A DNA stretch of 64,000 nt, from positions 8,308,001 through 8,372,000 of the forward strand of contig NC_077222.1 in NCBI RefSeq assembly GCF_024763615.1, given 5' to 3'. The DNA comes from Phlebotomus papatasi. Taxonomy: Eukaryota; Arthropoda; Insecta; Diptera; Psychodidae. Positions within the stretch are counted from its first letter, which is position 1. Each line of letters begins with the position of its first letter. The position numbers were made by a program, and so were the translations under genes. Positions 10,430 to 20,799 of this stretch are shown piece by piece. The notes below the pieces were generated by a model. It ran no database searches. It saw only the letters and a list, made by a program, of their open reading frames with translations, and was not told the DNA's origin.

Positions 10430-10500
10430 AAGGGGTATTAATTACCAGTCTTAAGTCACACATTTCTTAAAAAAAACTTAGGTCAAATTCATTAAAGAAA
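10430..10500. repeat. Fragment of dispersed repeat (ATTAAAGAAATA family)
   Basis: TTAAGTCACACATTTC and GGTCAAATTCATTAAAGAAA match TTTAGTCACACATTTCCTG and GGTCAGATTCATTAAAGGAA at 37.05-37.12 kb; an inverted fragment lies near 60.58-60.69 kb. No coding potential. Confidence 0.5.
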
Positions 10501-10502
10501 TA

Positions 10503-10839
10503 CAGTAGACTCTCGCTAATTCGGCTCTTTTAAGATTGGGCTACTTTTTAATTCGGGCAGCAGTTACATTTGAAAAAAGTTTGTTGTCATTTTTCAAGTT
10601 TGATTATAATTACCGATTGAATCAAATATGCTCAAATTTGGCATGGTTTGTCATAGTTTTGATGTAATTTTGCATTATTAAAGGATTTTCATGAAATTTA
10701 CGATAATGAGTGTGTAAACTCAATATGTGTATGCAGATGAATAAAAAATCGTTGCATTTCAAAAAGTTTGTCGTCCGAATTTCTCTCTACTTCGGGTGAC
10801 ATTTCGGTCCCAAATGCCCGAATTTGAGAGATACTACTG
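10503..10839. mobile_element. pogo-like MITE (CAGTAGACTCTC ends, TA duplication)
   Basis: The ends are CAGTAGACTCTCGCTAATTCGG and, inverted, CCGAATTTGAGAGATACTACTG, each directly flanked by TA (10501-10502 and 10840-10841). CAGT termini with TA duplications are typical of pogo/Tc1-mariner nonautonomous elements. It is 337 bp long with no ORF. Confidence 0.75.
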
Positions 10840-11558
10840 TATGGGAAAAATATGTATGAAGTCAGGGGCCTCTCCACATTTCATTTTTCCATAAGTTTTT
10901 TCATAGATGCACTGGAGACGGTTGGCAAGTTTTTTCCTAAAGAGAATTGACTTATCAGTCTGATATATTTCGAAATCGTGCATTAAAAGCTATCTAAAAA
11001 TACATATTTCATAATGTTTGCCAAAATTATACAAGAACTACGAGCAAATTTGTTTAAGTAGCAGTGCAATATCTGCAAAATTTTTACAAGGAAAAGTGTA
11101 AAATAGCTTCACTTTTATTAGGCTTGATGGACTCCTGTATGAAGTGTGCGAAGCCATAGTATATGCGAAGCCTGAAAGACTTACCCTTTTCGCAGAACAT
11201 ATAGGAATTTATCCCATTACTTCAGCATCAGATAAATAAAAATAGGTGTGATTAGAAGGAATCACACCTAATTCGAATCTAATCTTAAAAAGCTAACCAA
11301 ACAATTTAGAACTTTTATTTAAATTCATTTGTCTTACTTTTAGGTTTATCTTTTTACATATTTTCCTTTGATTCACTAAAAGAGTTACAAGTACGATTAA
11401 TTTCGATAGTTCCATTCCATATTAAGAATATCTCAAAATTATTTACACGAGAATTGTTTGAGGTTAGAAAATTCGTATCTTGCCAATTTTTTCTCTTGAA
11501 AATATTTAATAATGTTTTGTTACTTGAAATAAACTGTTCTAACTTGATTAATCATAGC

Positions 11559-11767
11559 AGGGAAAAGCGCGCTACCTTCGGACGATTTATGCTTCGCACG
11601 AATAATTTTTTTCAATTTAATTTTTTGAATTTTTTTCAATGTCATTTTTTAAAGTCCAATGCCTCAAATTTTCAGAAAAGAGCTCTGGATGAAATCCATA
11701 AGGAACTATAGAGAAAAAATTGTGTTGTCCAAAGCTTGAGTCGTCCGAAGGTAGCGCGCTTTCTCCT
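11559..11767. mobile_element. MITE with AGGGAAAAGCGCGCTACC ends
   Basis: The left end AGGGAAAAGCGCGCTACCTTCGGACGA pairs with the right end TCGTCCGAAGGTAGCGCGCTTTCTCCT, a terminal inverted repeat of about 27 bp around an AT-rich centre. The local 85-residue frame at 11454-11711 runs across it and is not a gene. Confidence 0.75.
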
Positions 11768-12049
11768 ATACAATGAAGCTGACAAATTACCAATTGAAAT
11801 GTGCCCTTGGATTTTAGGTTAAGTTGAATATAACCTCATATTTAAAAACAAACTTCCGCTGAAATATTTAAAAATAGATTAAAAGCAATGGACTCAGTAT
11901 TATTATTACTACACGTTAGTCTATTGTACCCAAGTCCTTTGTTTTTTAGCGCTCTATTTTGGCGTCCTTGGTGAAAGATAATAAATTTTAAGGTTAAGAC
12001 GATTTAATAACAGAGGTACTGCAAAACAGAGTCGCCTAGAGTAGTAGTA

Positions 12050-12450
12050 TCCTGCGCTGTATCCCAATTTCCGGGCAGTAGCTCATGATATGAATATTGC
12101 CCTCTTCGTCTTCCAGACAATATTAGTAAATCGCATCCGTGCTAATGCTTAGTATTCTTAGCAGTGTCTTGTTTAGGTTTTGAATTTCTTTTCTCTATTT
12201 GCTGCCTGGATCCAGGATTAGCTTAGCACACCGAAAACCAGATCGTTTAGCTCAGTGTATTTTGTGCTCATTGGCTGCCATTTAGTTGAAAAGGTCCTTG
12301 ACGCAACTCCTAGAACAACTGCAAATGGGAATTGAATAAATTAAGTGTGTTATGGCACTAGATTTAGCCAAAGTATCCACAGTGTTGTTGCTCTCCACAT
12401 TAGAATGACCATGACCAGGGACCTAGGTGAGAATTACGGGGTGTCGATCA
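12050..12450 (-). pseudogene. Remnant of a non-LTR retrotransposon (RNase H-like part)
   Basis: On the minus strand 12430-12350 reads VPGHGHSNVESNNTVDTLAKSSA, close to the RNase H motif V-P-G-H-S-G-x-x-G-N-E-x-A-D-x-L-A of I/Jockey-type LINEs. The residues before it read QLADRHPVILT, then a stop where Trp is expected. Downstream frames keep LINE-like scraps (TKWQ, FGVLS) broken by stops. It is a decayed fragment with no intact domain. Clade assignment is not possible from this piece. Confidence 0.6.
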
Positions 12451-12504
12451 GCCAGTTGGTTTATTTACTGCCTACATTCAAGAACTAGTTTTGAGGAACA
12501 TGTC

Positions 12505-12780
12505 GAGGCAATCGGTTTTGAACCGGTAATGAATCGGTTTATAACCGATAACTAATTTTTATTCGAAATTCAATTATACTAGTCCTAGGTTATTTTGGGA
12601 AATATTTTGAGTGAATTATAAATCCGTTCAAATCGGTTGTGAACCGGTAATGAACCGCTTATGATCCGATAAGTAATTTTTGTCCGAAAATCAATTTTAT
12701 TACTCTCAAAATTATTTTGTGGGATCTTTTGAGTGATTTACAAATCGGTTTAAATCGGTTGAGAACCGGTAAACAAAATT
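12505..12780. repeat. Tandem repeat of about 125-bp units rich in CCGGTT/AACCGG
   Basis: Two and a fraction units share AATCGGTTTTGAACCGGTAA, then a CCGATAA..TAATTTTT block, AAATTCAATT, TTATTTTG and TTTTGAGTGA. Inverted or decayed relatives occur at 20800-20940, 21100-21120, 21230-21320, 22560-22630 and about 1290-1345. Confidence 0.7.
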
Positions 12781-12965
12781 ATACATTCAAGTTCTTCAAA
12801 TTATGAGCTCCTTATCCTCAAATATGAACGACGTCGACGGATGCATTCAAAATGCAAGATTTGAGGTTAAGTAATGAAAGTTTTGCGTGTAGTGGTGGAA
12901 TTTGAATTAACACCATTTTTCTTTCGAGCTTCTTCAATATTATCGAATTAAGTGGGACAGCTTTA

Positions 12966-13475
12966 ACCCTTTAACGGCGAGTCACTTTTTACTGACCGAA
13001 AATCAACAATAAAAATTTAGCCGATAAACTAAATCAATGAAACGTCTTAGGATAAGTGTGCCAAATTTCGGCATAGTTGCATGCAAGCGCCAAAGTATCA
13101 AGTTTGTAATGTATTATTTTTAATACAAGTTGATTTTTTTTAAATTAATTCTTAAGGAGTGCTGCTTGGAATCTTGTATAGACTCGCCGGGGACTAGTTG
13201 TAGACAGTTTATCGTCTTTATTTTCTCTAAAATCATTCTTAAGACATTTTAAAACGAATGAAAATGTGGACATAGAATTGATGGCCTATTCCGGCCACCT
13301 TAATTCTTATAGTTCCTTGTTCTTCCGGAATTCTTCCAATGTCTTTTTCAGATCATCCTTGTACTTTGTAATTACGTACAAACATGAGAAAGAAATACTT
13401 GACTTTAGGTAGTCAGGAAATATTATTTTCTTTATGGGACACCGGTGTTCCAATCGTCCTTAAATGGTTAAAATA
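12966..13475. mobile_element. Nested MITEs: TTAACCCTTTAA-ended element carrying a second element
   Basis: The outer ends TTTAACCCTTTAACGGCGA and (inverted) ATCGTCCTTAAATGGTTAAA resemble the element at 62832-62962. Inside, from 13048, lies AGGATAAGTGTGCCAAATTTCGG and the following 250 bp of the family seen complete at 14121-14513, truncated at its right side. Confidence 0.6.
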
Positions 13476-14120
13476 GAGCCTTTTCTCCTATTTTTTTTTA
13501 ATGGAAATGAGCCTTATCGTGGTGAGGTACAGTTTCATTTAAAAATAGAAGAAAACGATCTATTTTAAATGTGCTCTAACTCAAAGGTTACCCCCTGTCA
13601 CAATAATTTTTGTTGCTTTTAAAATTAAGCTTTATCCACTATAATTAATATTTTATCAATAAAATATATTCTCATCGCGTCCTCTCGTCGCTTTTAAAGC
13701 TTTTAAATACCCTTAAACCCTGGCCTACAGAACAGGATGAAAATAAATTGTTTTAAAACTTAAAAATTCAATTAATTTTTGTAAAGCTAATTAAATATTT
13801 AATCCCATAAGATATTTTAGTTCTATCGCTTTCTATCATTGGCTGTAGCTTGAAAGCATTCACAGCTTCAATCGATCAGAGAATACGAATGTGACTAAAT
13901 TATTCTATCAGATTAAGTATTTAATTTCATGTCGTCAATATTTAATGCTTACATCTTAGATAATTAATTTAAAAATATAAGTTTTTGAAAATTAATTTTA
14001 AATTACTTATCCTTAATTTCAAGTGAACAAGATCAATACTCTATTTTAAAAGAGTTTAAAATCAGTGAAAAATTAAAAATATCGATAAAAATCAACAATT
14101 TTCCGTGAGTTACAGTGTTT

Positions 14121-14513
14121 AGGGTAAGTGTGCCAAATTTCGGTATAGTTGCATGCAAGCGCCATAGTCTCAAGTTTGAAATGTAATATCTTTAATAGAA
14201 ATTTATTTTTTTCATTTCTTCTACTTAAGGAATGTTGCTTAGAACCTTGTGTAAAGTTACATTTTAAAATAAATAAAAATGTAGACATAGCTTTGGTGTC
14301 CTATTTCGGTCACCTTCATTCTCATAGTTCCTTGCCCTTCGGGAATTTTTCCAATGTCTTTCTCACGTCATCTCGTTTGTCGAAGCTACATTTTTTTGTT
14401 ATTCTTTTGCATTGTATAATCTCTAGAGTATGTAAAAACTAAAAATTCATGGAAATTTGAGAAACAAAAAAGGTGGCCGAAATTGCAAGCTGGCCGGAAT
14501 TTGGCACACTTGA
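14121..14513. mobile_element. MITE with AGGGTAAGTGTGCCAAATTTCGG ends
   Basis: The left AGGGTAAGTGTGCCAAATTTCGG faces the right CCGGAATTTGGCACACTTGAC, a terminal inverted repeat of about 22 bp; length is about 393 bp. Open frames at 14073-14288 (-) and 14149-14442 (+) are inside it and are repeat-derived. A truncated relative is at 13048. Confidence 0.7.
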
Positions 14514-15244
14514 CGTATTTTTTTTCTGAAAAACATAAATATTTTAAACGGTTTAATAACAAAGTAAAAATAACTAAAAAAAACTTTATTACAATAATTA
14601 TTAGACTATTATTAGATAGTATATAAAATTGCTACCCTAAAAAAATCCCCGAAATACACCGCTGACTATCGAGTTTATTTAGAGTTTTCCACAATTTTAG
14701 TTTTATTGCTAATTTTATGATACTTGTGGAATCAGTGCCAGATTTTAATTCAAAGTTAATGTATATTTTTTTGTTGAAAAACCATAAACATTTCAATAAA
14801 GTTTCTCAGCATAATTTCAACTCACGCAAAAGAAATCTTTGCTACAATTTATCAAAGTTCTTTTAAGCTTTATTCAGAATTTAAGCATGTGAAAAATATA
14901 TAGAAATATTGTGTTTAGTATAAAATCATAAATATACTGATGCATATTTTTCTAAAATCGTTTTTCAAAAGTAAGTTAGGTTAAGAACCTCATCTTGGCT
15001 TTCGATGATAATCCAAATTGATGGTGTTTGAAATTTCTTTCTCGTTCTGCAAATACTTCCCAATCTTCCCAAATCATCTTGGTGTTTATCTTATCCTTGC
15101 CATCCATCATTCTTTATAAGGTTTGCCGTTTGTAGGAGAATTCAATATGTGAATAGACACATACGGGGAAAATGGTGTGGAAAAGTTCACACACATAAAA
15201 TGTTTTAAGAGCATAGGATTGGTTGCAATCATAAAAGTGTCAGT
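14514..15244. other. Intergenic, AT-rich, nothing recognised
   Basis: Between the MITE and the LRMDA stop codon I see only AT-rich DNA with no repeat pairing and no ORF with family features. It includes the LRMDA 3' flank. Confidence 0.5.
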
Positions 15245-18200
15245 TTAAAGATCTTTATTCAAAATAAATCGATTTCCCTCAGAGTGAGCCCCTACATATT
15301 TGAATTTACATTTAACATAGGCCCCCCGGTGTTGGCCTATACGAACTGTTGGTGGCAAGGGATTGTAAGTCGTTGGCCTATTTTTTCCAAAGCGACCTTG
15401 GTGAATACTCGAGAAAGTCTTTCTCATCAAACCAGATATTTGTGTGAATTTCTCGACACTTCTGTCAGATTCAGCAGGATAGATTGGTGGTAATTTCTCC
15501 AAGAGTTTCATCCTCTCAGCAAGACTTACTGGTGTTGAGTCCAGAAATTGGAGTGTAGGCAAATGATTAAGGACTTTTTCTCTGTACTTCTGATACTTCT
15601 TCTCATCAATTGATCCACTGTAGATGGGAAATGGGCAGCATGGATTTCCCAGTAGACTTAAGTAGTCCAAATGTGGAAAGCTCTCTTTAATATTGTCTAA
15701 CAGGTAATCCAGATTCTTAATCTGCAAAGGTATCAGAAATAATAGACGTAAATATATAGAGAACCCTTGCGATCAAAGAGGCACAATATGATTTAGAACG
15801 TTGATGAATTTTCTATGATGATTAATGATTTATTTAATCATTGAGTACGTAGTAAGTTGACTGATGGAGCGCTTGTTCTATGATACAAGGTTCCGAATCC
15901 GAATTTCCTTTAATCTGAAAAACAAATAGATCTTGTTAAAATTTTGTCAAAAGGATGTTGTTTACTAATTTGACAAGACTATTCTTCACATTTTATATGG
16001 AAAAACATCCTTTTGACAAACTTTTAACAAGATCAAGGCGATTTGACAAAGCTTTTCATAGGAAGGTTTTCATAGTAAGTGAGATTTGTTGGTACAATTA
16101 TCTATCGTGGAAAGGGCACTCAATGGGTCAAGTGGTATAGCACTCGCTCTATAATGCAAGTGTCCCGGGTTCGAATCCTCTTTAGGACACCAGGATTTTT
16201 TCTGGCGTTAAAGGTGTTCGAATTGCATCCAGTGAGCTTCATTGCACTTGGTTTCACGTGGCATGGGACTGAAAATCTCATTCCGTATAGAATTTACAAA
16301 TTGAAAAAATCCTAGTGTGATAGCACGGTTAGGCATGTAAGAGTATAATATTTAAACTATATTTTTTTTTTGAAATTTTCATTTAAAAATTTTTAAAATC
16401 TAATCTGTTGGGACCTTATTTTCGGAAAACTTTTTGGGGAAAATTTACGTTTCTTTGAATAAGATTTCTCGAAAACTTATGAATCGATTTCATTGAAGTT
16501 TAGCACACTTATACGGGCTTCGATCTAAGGCTTACTCATATGGCTTAATTTCTCGAATTTCTTTTAAGTCAGGATTTTTGGAAAATCATGATTTATGATA
16601 TAATTATTAAGGTCAGGTGATGTATCAGATTCTGAGAAACCAATTTAATTTTTTGCTTCTTTAGGATTTTGAGATCTTCGGGAACTGGGCTAAACCTCTA
16701 GTCTGCAGACGGCTTTACTCTCGATAAGATAATTTGGTCTTTGAATGAAAGATTTTATGCTTCCTTGATTATAAGTTCTTCTACCAGGCGACACATGGAG
16801 TAAAAAAGTTCGGAAATGATTCTTTTTCAAATTCAAAATTTCTTTAAAAAATCGTTCGTTTAGGGATTAGTTTATTGTATGGCCATATGAGTGGCCTACT
16901 TGCATATGCACGGTCACTAAACCTACAATCAATGAAGGGATTTTCCATCGTTTTCATCCCGGAGGTTCGAATCGACACTAAGACGGCGATGGCCGCACGG
17001 GAGTGGTGAAAAAATAGAGATGAAAATAAATCAAATTAAATCAAATCTTCTGATAGAAAATAAGTGTTATTTTAACGTAAGATGAATTTACTCTGAATAA
17101 TCTTGTCCACAAATAAGTTTTTTTTTAAGAACGTCTTTGAAAATCTTGTCACAGCGGTCGAATTATTAAGATTTCTAAATGAAAATTTCAGTATGTAGTT
17201 CTCAAATATTGTACTTTTATAATATGCTTAAGAGCTGGAATAAAATAATTTTATTATTATATTGAAAAAAAAAATAAAAAATAAAAAACTGCAGTTTTTT
17301 CAGTCTTTTTTACCCACATTACCCCTTAAGGCTCACTTGAGCAACATAAGATAGGGTGTTACTCGAAGTGTTTCATTTTCATGCATTAGATAAGTAGTTA
17401 AATATTCTAAAACTTGCTTTAAATTAATTACTTATTTAATGCTCAATGAGTACTTAAACTTAAAAATTGAGCGGATTTTTACATTCTCTTGGGTACCATA
17501 GCATTGTCCTTAAACAAAGTTTTTTGTAAAAAGGGAAATTATACAATATCTGGTGAAAACGGAGTAAGACCTTTTTTCGTTTCTTTCAATTTTTATTCAC
17601 TACAACGTTTCGGGAATACGATGTCCCCTTCATCAGGTCTACAAAGCGTTTTTAACAATTTGGTTACATTTTTAAAAGAATTTTTAACATTTTCAAAGCC
17701 AAATTGTAAACAAATTGTTCAAAACGCTTTGTAGATCTAATGAAGAGGACATCGTATTCTCGAAACGGTAGCGAATAAAAATTGAAAGAAGCGAAAAAAA
17801 GGTCTTACTCCGTTTTCACCAGATATTGCACTGCACCAGGCCGTACATAGTCGAATAATCTCACGGGAAATTATACGTTTAACATTCTAATCAAATGTTT
17901 TTTTTTAATAAAATTTACTCATTCACCTCTAATTTTCTTGTGTAAAGTTTAAAAGAAATTTTATTTACAAAAAATGCTTTAAGCAAAATTCGTATAATAA
18001 TGCAAAGGTTATGTCACGTAAATGTCATAAAAATAAGTGGCCATTAGTCTGGAAATGTCTCAAAAATGTTTTCACTTATGGCCATATGACCATACTCAAT
18101 TTCTTTAATTATTTTTCAGTAGCATAAATTGAAGTGATAATACTGAATATTTGGGAATAACGAAATGATTTTTTAATATGCTCTCTTCGAGACGAAAATA

Positions 18201-18897
18201 TTGTACAGTCATTTATTTACATTTTTTTTGTTTATTGGACTTTATTTTTGGGATTTTTTGGTCCCTTATCTTTAAGTAATATCCTTTACACTCTTTGTGT
18301 TTTTTTGTTTAAGTAGTTTTCTATTAATTTTTTGGTATCACAGTGAGACATCTCTTAAATTTAATAGATTAACAATATCCTAGCTAGGAGAATTGGCCTT
18401 GTTTTTTTTTAAAATAAATAGAAAACGTTTTTCTATGATCTTCAAAATCTATTATATTTCTACATTCATAAATAATAAATTTGCCTTTTCGATCACAGAA
18501 GTGCCAGATTTATTAACTCAATATATATTTAAAATCGACAAAATTTATTTGAATTTACATAATAATCAAAAACTAGCTAAAACCACTTTAAGCCACTTCC
18601 ATTGCAACTGTGCGAAATGAGGTGTATCATATCTCTAATGTTTATATTTCCTATTTTCCTACTACGTCTTACCATATTGTTGTTAAGTGATAAAAGTTTG
18701 AGATTGTTGTTTGCAGGAAAGGTAATATCTCCAAGTTGATTGTTGTCTAAGATCAGTTCCTCCAGTGAAGTAAAGAGAGATATTCCAGCGATGGATGTTA
18801 ACTTGTTGAAACTAATATCCAATTGATTTGCTCGATTGTGGTATAAATTTATAATGGGATCCGGTATTTCATATAGTTCCAGTTCAGACAGAATGAG
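15245..18897 (-). CDS. LRMDA: Leucine-rich melanocyte differentiation-associated protein homologue (LRMDA), 5'-incomplete
   Basis: Two exons are visible: 18673-18897 (75 codons) and 15245-15721 (158 codons plus TAA). They join in phase 0 (donor ATG|GTAAGA, acceptor TTTGCAG|ATT) to read LSLNNNM-IKNLDYLLDNI. The first carries leucine-rich repeats (LDISFNKLTSIAGISLF, LEELILDNNQLGDI). The second carries the last repeat HLDYLSLLGNPCCPFPI, a cap YQKYREKVLNHLPTLQFLD, and the C-terminal signature YVGAHSEGNRFILNKDL. That ending is close to the NSEGNRFIRDDQL end I know from vertebrate LRMDA (C10orf11), a small LRR protein needed for melanocyte differentiation and linked to oculocutaneous albinism. Its insect role is unknown to me. 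The 5' boundary at 18897 (TTAAAG|CTC) is a best guess; the upstream in-frame Met region (to 18948) is an alternative, and at least one earlier exon is missing. Confidence 0.85.
15254..15259 (-). terminator. AATAAA overlapping the last LRMDA codons
   Basis: On the minus strand the codons for Asn-Lys just before Asp-Leu-stop spell AATAAA. The first 60 nt after the stop show no other canonical hexamer, so this may act as the poly(A) signal with a very short 3' UTR. Unproven. Confidence 0.35.
15862..15910 (+). repeat. tRNA-like SINE fragment (B-box region)
   Basis: GCGCTTGTTCTATGATACAAG then GGTTCCGAATCC resembles the anticodon-to-B-box part of the SINE at 16.1 kb (GCACTCGCTCTATAATGCAA, GGGTTCGAATCC), with one extra C in the B box. 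A fragment only. Confidence 0.5.
15929..16034. repeat. Palindrome with about 31-bp arms
   Basis: AGATCTTGTTAAAATTTTGTC then AAAAGGATGTT on the left is matched by AACATCCTTTTGACAAAC and TTTTAACAAGATC on the right, around a 40-bp centre. It could be a small MITE or a long hairpin. Confidence 0.65.
16110..16310 (+). repeat. tRNA-derived SINE
   Basis: An A box (TGGGTCAAGTGGTATAGC, 16124-16141) and a B box (GGTTCGAATCC, 16168-16178) are spaced as in a tRNA gene, but the arms do not fold as a complete tRNA. The body continues with a tRNA-unrelated part (GTGGCATGGGACTGAAAAT). It is an internal RNA polymerase III promoter of a retroposon, not a functional tRNA. Confidence 0.7.
16500..16715. repeat. 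Dispersed palindromic repeat (GGTTTAGCCC / GGGCTAAACC family)
   Basis: CTAAACCTCTAGTCTGCAGAC at its right side is the inverse of GTCTTCAGACTAGAGGTTTAG at 61.16 kb, and CTTCGATCTAAGGCTTACTC at the left is a partial inverse. Relatives are at 5.77-5.88, 61.10-61.60 and 63.58-63.66 kb. Confidence 0.5.
16878..17040 (+). repeat. Second SINE, with B box GGTTCGAATCGAC and A-rich tail
   Basis: GAGGTTCGAATCGACACT follows a possible A box near 16886 (GAGTGGCCTACTTGC). The 3' part ACTAAGACGGCGATGGCC is followed by an A/T-rich tail (AAATAAATCAAATTAAATC). The inverted core GGCCATCGCCGTCTTAACG occurs at about 29800-29818. Confidence 0.55.
17543..17829. mobile_element. Palindromic MITE-like element
   Basis: ACAATATCTGGTGAAAACGG, AGTAAGACC and TTTTTTCG on the left are mirrored by CGAAAAAAAGGTCTTACTC and CGTTTTCACCAGATATTG on the right, and the palindrome continues through GATGTCC and CTACAAAGCG to a central AT-rich loop. 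Arms exceed 100 bp. The 81-residue frame at 17489-17734 is a by-product. Confidence 0.75.
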
Positions 18898-18948
18898 CTT
18901 TAATGCAAAATTTAAAAAAAGAAGATAGTCAAAATCAATATTCTGCAT

Positions 18949-19685
18949 GCCCCAGCCTCTTTGAACCCTACTGATTAATTTTTATCTCATGCATTCCTCA
19001 ATTTTCTAGACTGATAAATAGGAAATGTACTTGAATTTCTTCCTATACAGAGAAAATGGGAATAAATGGCTACAATTTCGAGGTATTTTCGAGCAATTGT
19101 GAAAAATACAGATAAGTGCCTTTCTGTATATTCTGGGTGAATAACGTCGTTAAATCATTAAACTCCAGTTGTGTTTACATTGATAAGAAGTTGACTTATT
19201 TGATATGTATGGAAACTTTGTTTTTCATGAAAGTGAAGGAATTTAGGAATATTCAAATGAGCATCTTCACAAGGGTATTCAAAAAAATTGATCGATTTGT
19301 AGGGTATCTATTGAAAAGAAAGCTATACCATTTTTTTAATTTTTAAGATAATTTCTTGGCAATGTCGGTCCCCTGACCCTACCTCTTATGAATCTTTTCA
19401 TCAAATATTTATAAAACGATTAAGATTTTAATCAGAGACTGCTTTTGTTGAACAAATCTATTTTAAGTGACCTAGGCTATCTAATTTGCGCCCATTATGT
19501 TTTAATCTGCTATAAAGTACTGAATTTTATAATATGATAGCCCCTTGTACTTTTGCTCCTAAACTGTAATCTCTAAATAGCCTGAGACGGCACCGCGTTA
19601 GTTATCTTTGCCTAGATTAGGTTCAATAAACAGTGAATTTTATCTCAGCCGAAGTATATCTCTTCCTGTTGAAAATTATTTTTCT
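18949..19685. other. Upstream of the visible LRMDA exons; nothing recognised
   Basis: The missing LRMDA 5' exon(s) should lie here or further right. I searched by eye for a short minus-strand exon ending in a phase-0 donor and found no convincing candidate. The 76-residue frame at 19116-19346 has no family features. Confidence 0.4.
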
Positions 19686-19689
19686 ATGG

Positions 19690-20080
19690 GAAAAAAATAA
19701 ATGGTCAGTAAAAAGTCAAAAGTGATCAGCAAAAAATTAAAATTGAATATTTTTACTGCTCATTTTTATTTTTTTTGCTGACCACTTTCTATTTTTTACT
19801 GATCACTTTTATTTTATACTGATCATCTTTTACTTTTTACTGATCATGTTTTATTTTTTACTGACCACTTTTTATTTTTTACTGATCGTGTTTCATTTTT
19901 TGCTGACCACTTTTCGTTTTTAACTGACCGCTTTTAATAAAGTACTGCTCCTTTTTAATTTTTTACTGCCCTTTTTTAACTTTTTACTGCCCTTTTTTAA
20001 TTTTTACTGACCATTTTTTTATTTTTTACTGATCTTTTCGAATTTTTTGTTGATCAAATTTGACTTTTTACTGCTCGTTT
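19690..20080. repeat. Tandem array of TTTTTACTGATCACTTTTTATT units
   Basis: About 17 imperfect units of 20-25 bp share TTTTTACTGA(T/C)CA followed by C/T-rich spacers. The core matches the tract inside Aldh intron 4. Confidence 0.75.
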
Positions 20081-20135
20081 ATTCAATGCCTTTTTCTATT
20101 AGCACGATTTGTTTGGGGAGTCTGTTGTGCCATTA

Positions 20136-20350
20136 GGGGAAAGTATTCTCCCTTCGAAAGTTTATGCCTTCGAATAAGGTGATTTTTTTTTATTTTTCCT
20201 AAGAGACTTACACATTTATAATAAATATTAATTAGCTTATTATCAATTTATTGATAATTATGTGACAATTATGTATAAGTTTCTCAGAAAAAGTAAAAGA
20301 AATTCACATTATTCGAAGGCATGAACGTTCAAAGGGAGAGTACTTTCCCC
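20136..20350. mobile_element. MITE GGGGAAAGTA family, copy 1
   Basis: GGGGAAAGTATTCTCCCTTC and (inverted) GAAGGCATGAACG..AGTACTTTCCCC form a long terminal inverted repeat, flanked by TA (20134-20135, 20351-20352). A sister copy is at 52146-52361 and an isolated right end at about 39700-39735. Confidence 0.8.
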
Positions 20351-20799
20351 TATGTTTGCATTATTTGACGAATTAATTAATTAATTAATTTGACGAATTT
20401 TGAACCGACAAAAAGCAAAAAAATGATCCAGAAGTTTAGCGGTATTAAACCCGGATCGATACGGCTAGAATACCGTAAGACATTGATCGGAGAATATTCT
20501 TTTATTTTTTTTTTATTATTTAATTTTAAAATATACTTCAAGGATAGTCACAGTGAGTCCTTCATAATTTTTCTGGAGGTCAAATTTTAAACTCATGTAA
20601 AATTTATATTCCTGACCTAATTAGAATAAAATCTAATACTTTAGAGTTTAATAAAATTAAATCTGTTAAAATTGGTAACGAACGTATGGCGATTCAATTT
20701 TAATATAAAAAAGAGGGTGGGAAAGCGTCCCAGGTTTTGGCTTTGCAAAATGCTCGAACACATGATTTAGATGCTATACATCAAAAGTACTTCCGCATC

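Larger units (their letters stand above)
15722..18672 (-). other. LRMDA intron (about 2.95 kb)
   Basis: It holds a tRNA-like fragment at 15862-15910, a 106-bp palindrome at 15929-16034, two tRNA-derived SINEs (16110-16310, 16878-17040), a dispersed palindromic repeat (about 16500-16715) and a 287-bp palindromic element (17543-17829). From 17840 to 18670 there is only AT-rich sequence. Confidence 0.75.

Noticed and set aside
16124..16190. A functional tRNA gene at 16.1 kb
   Set aside because: The A and B boxes are good but acceptor and anticodon arms do not pair properly, and the unit continues into a SINE body.
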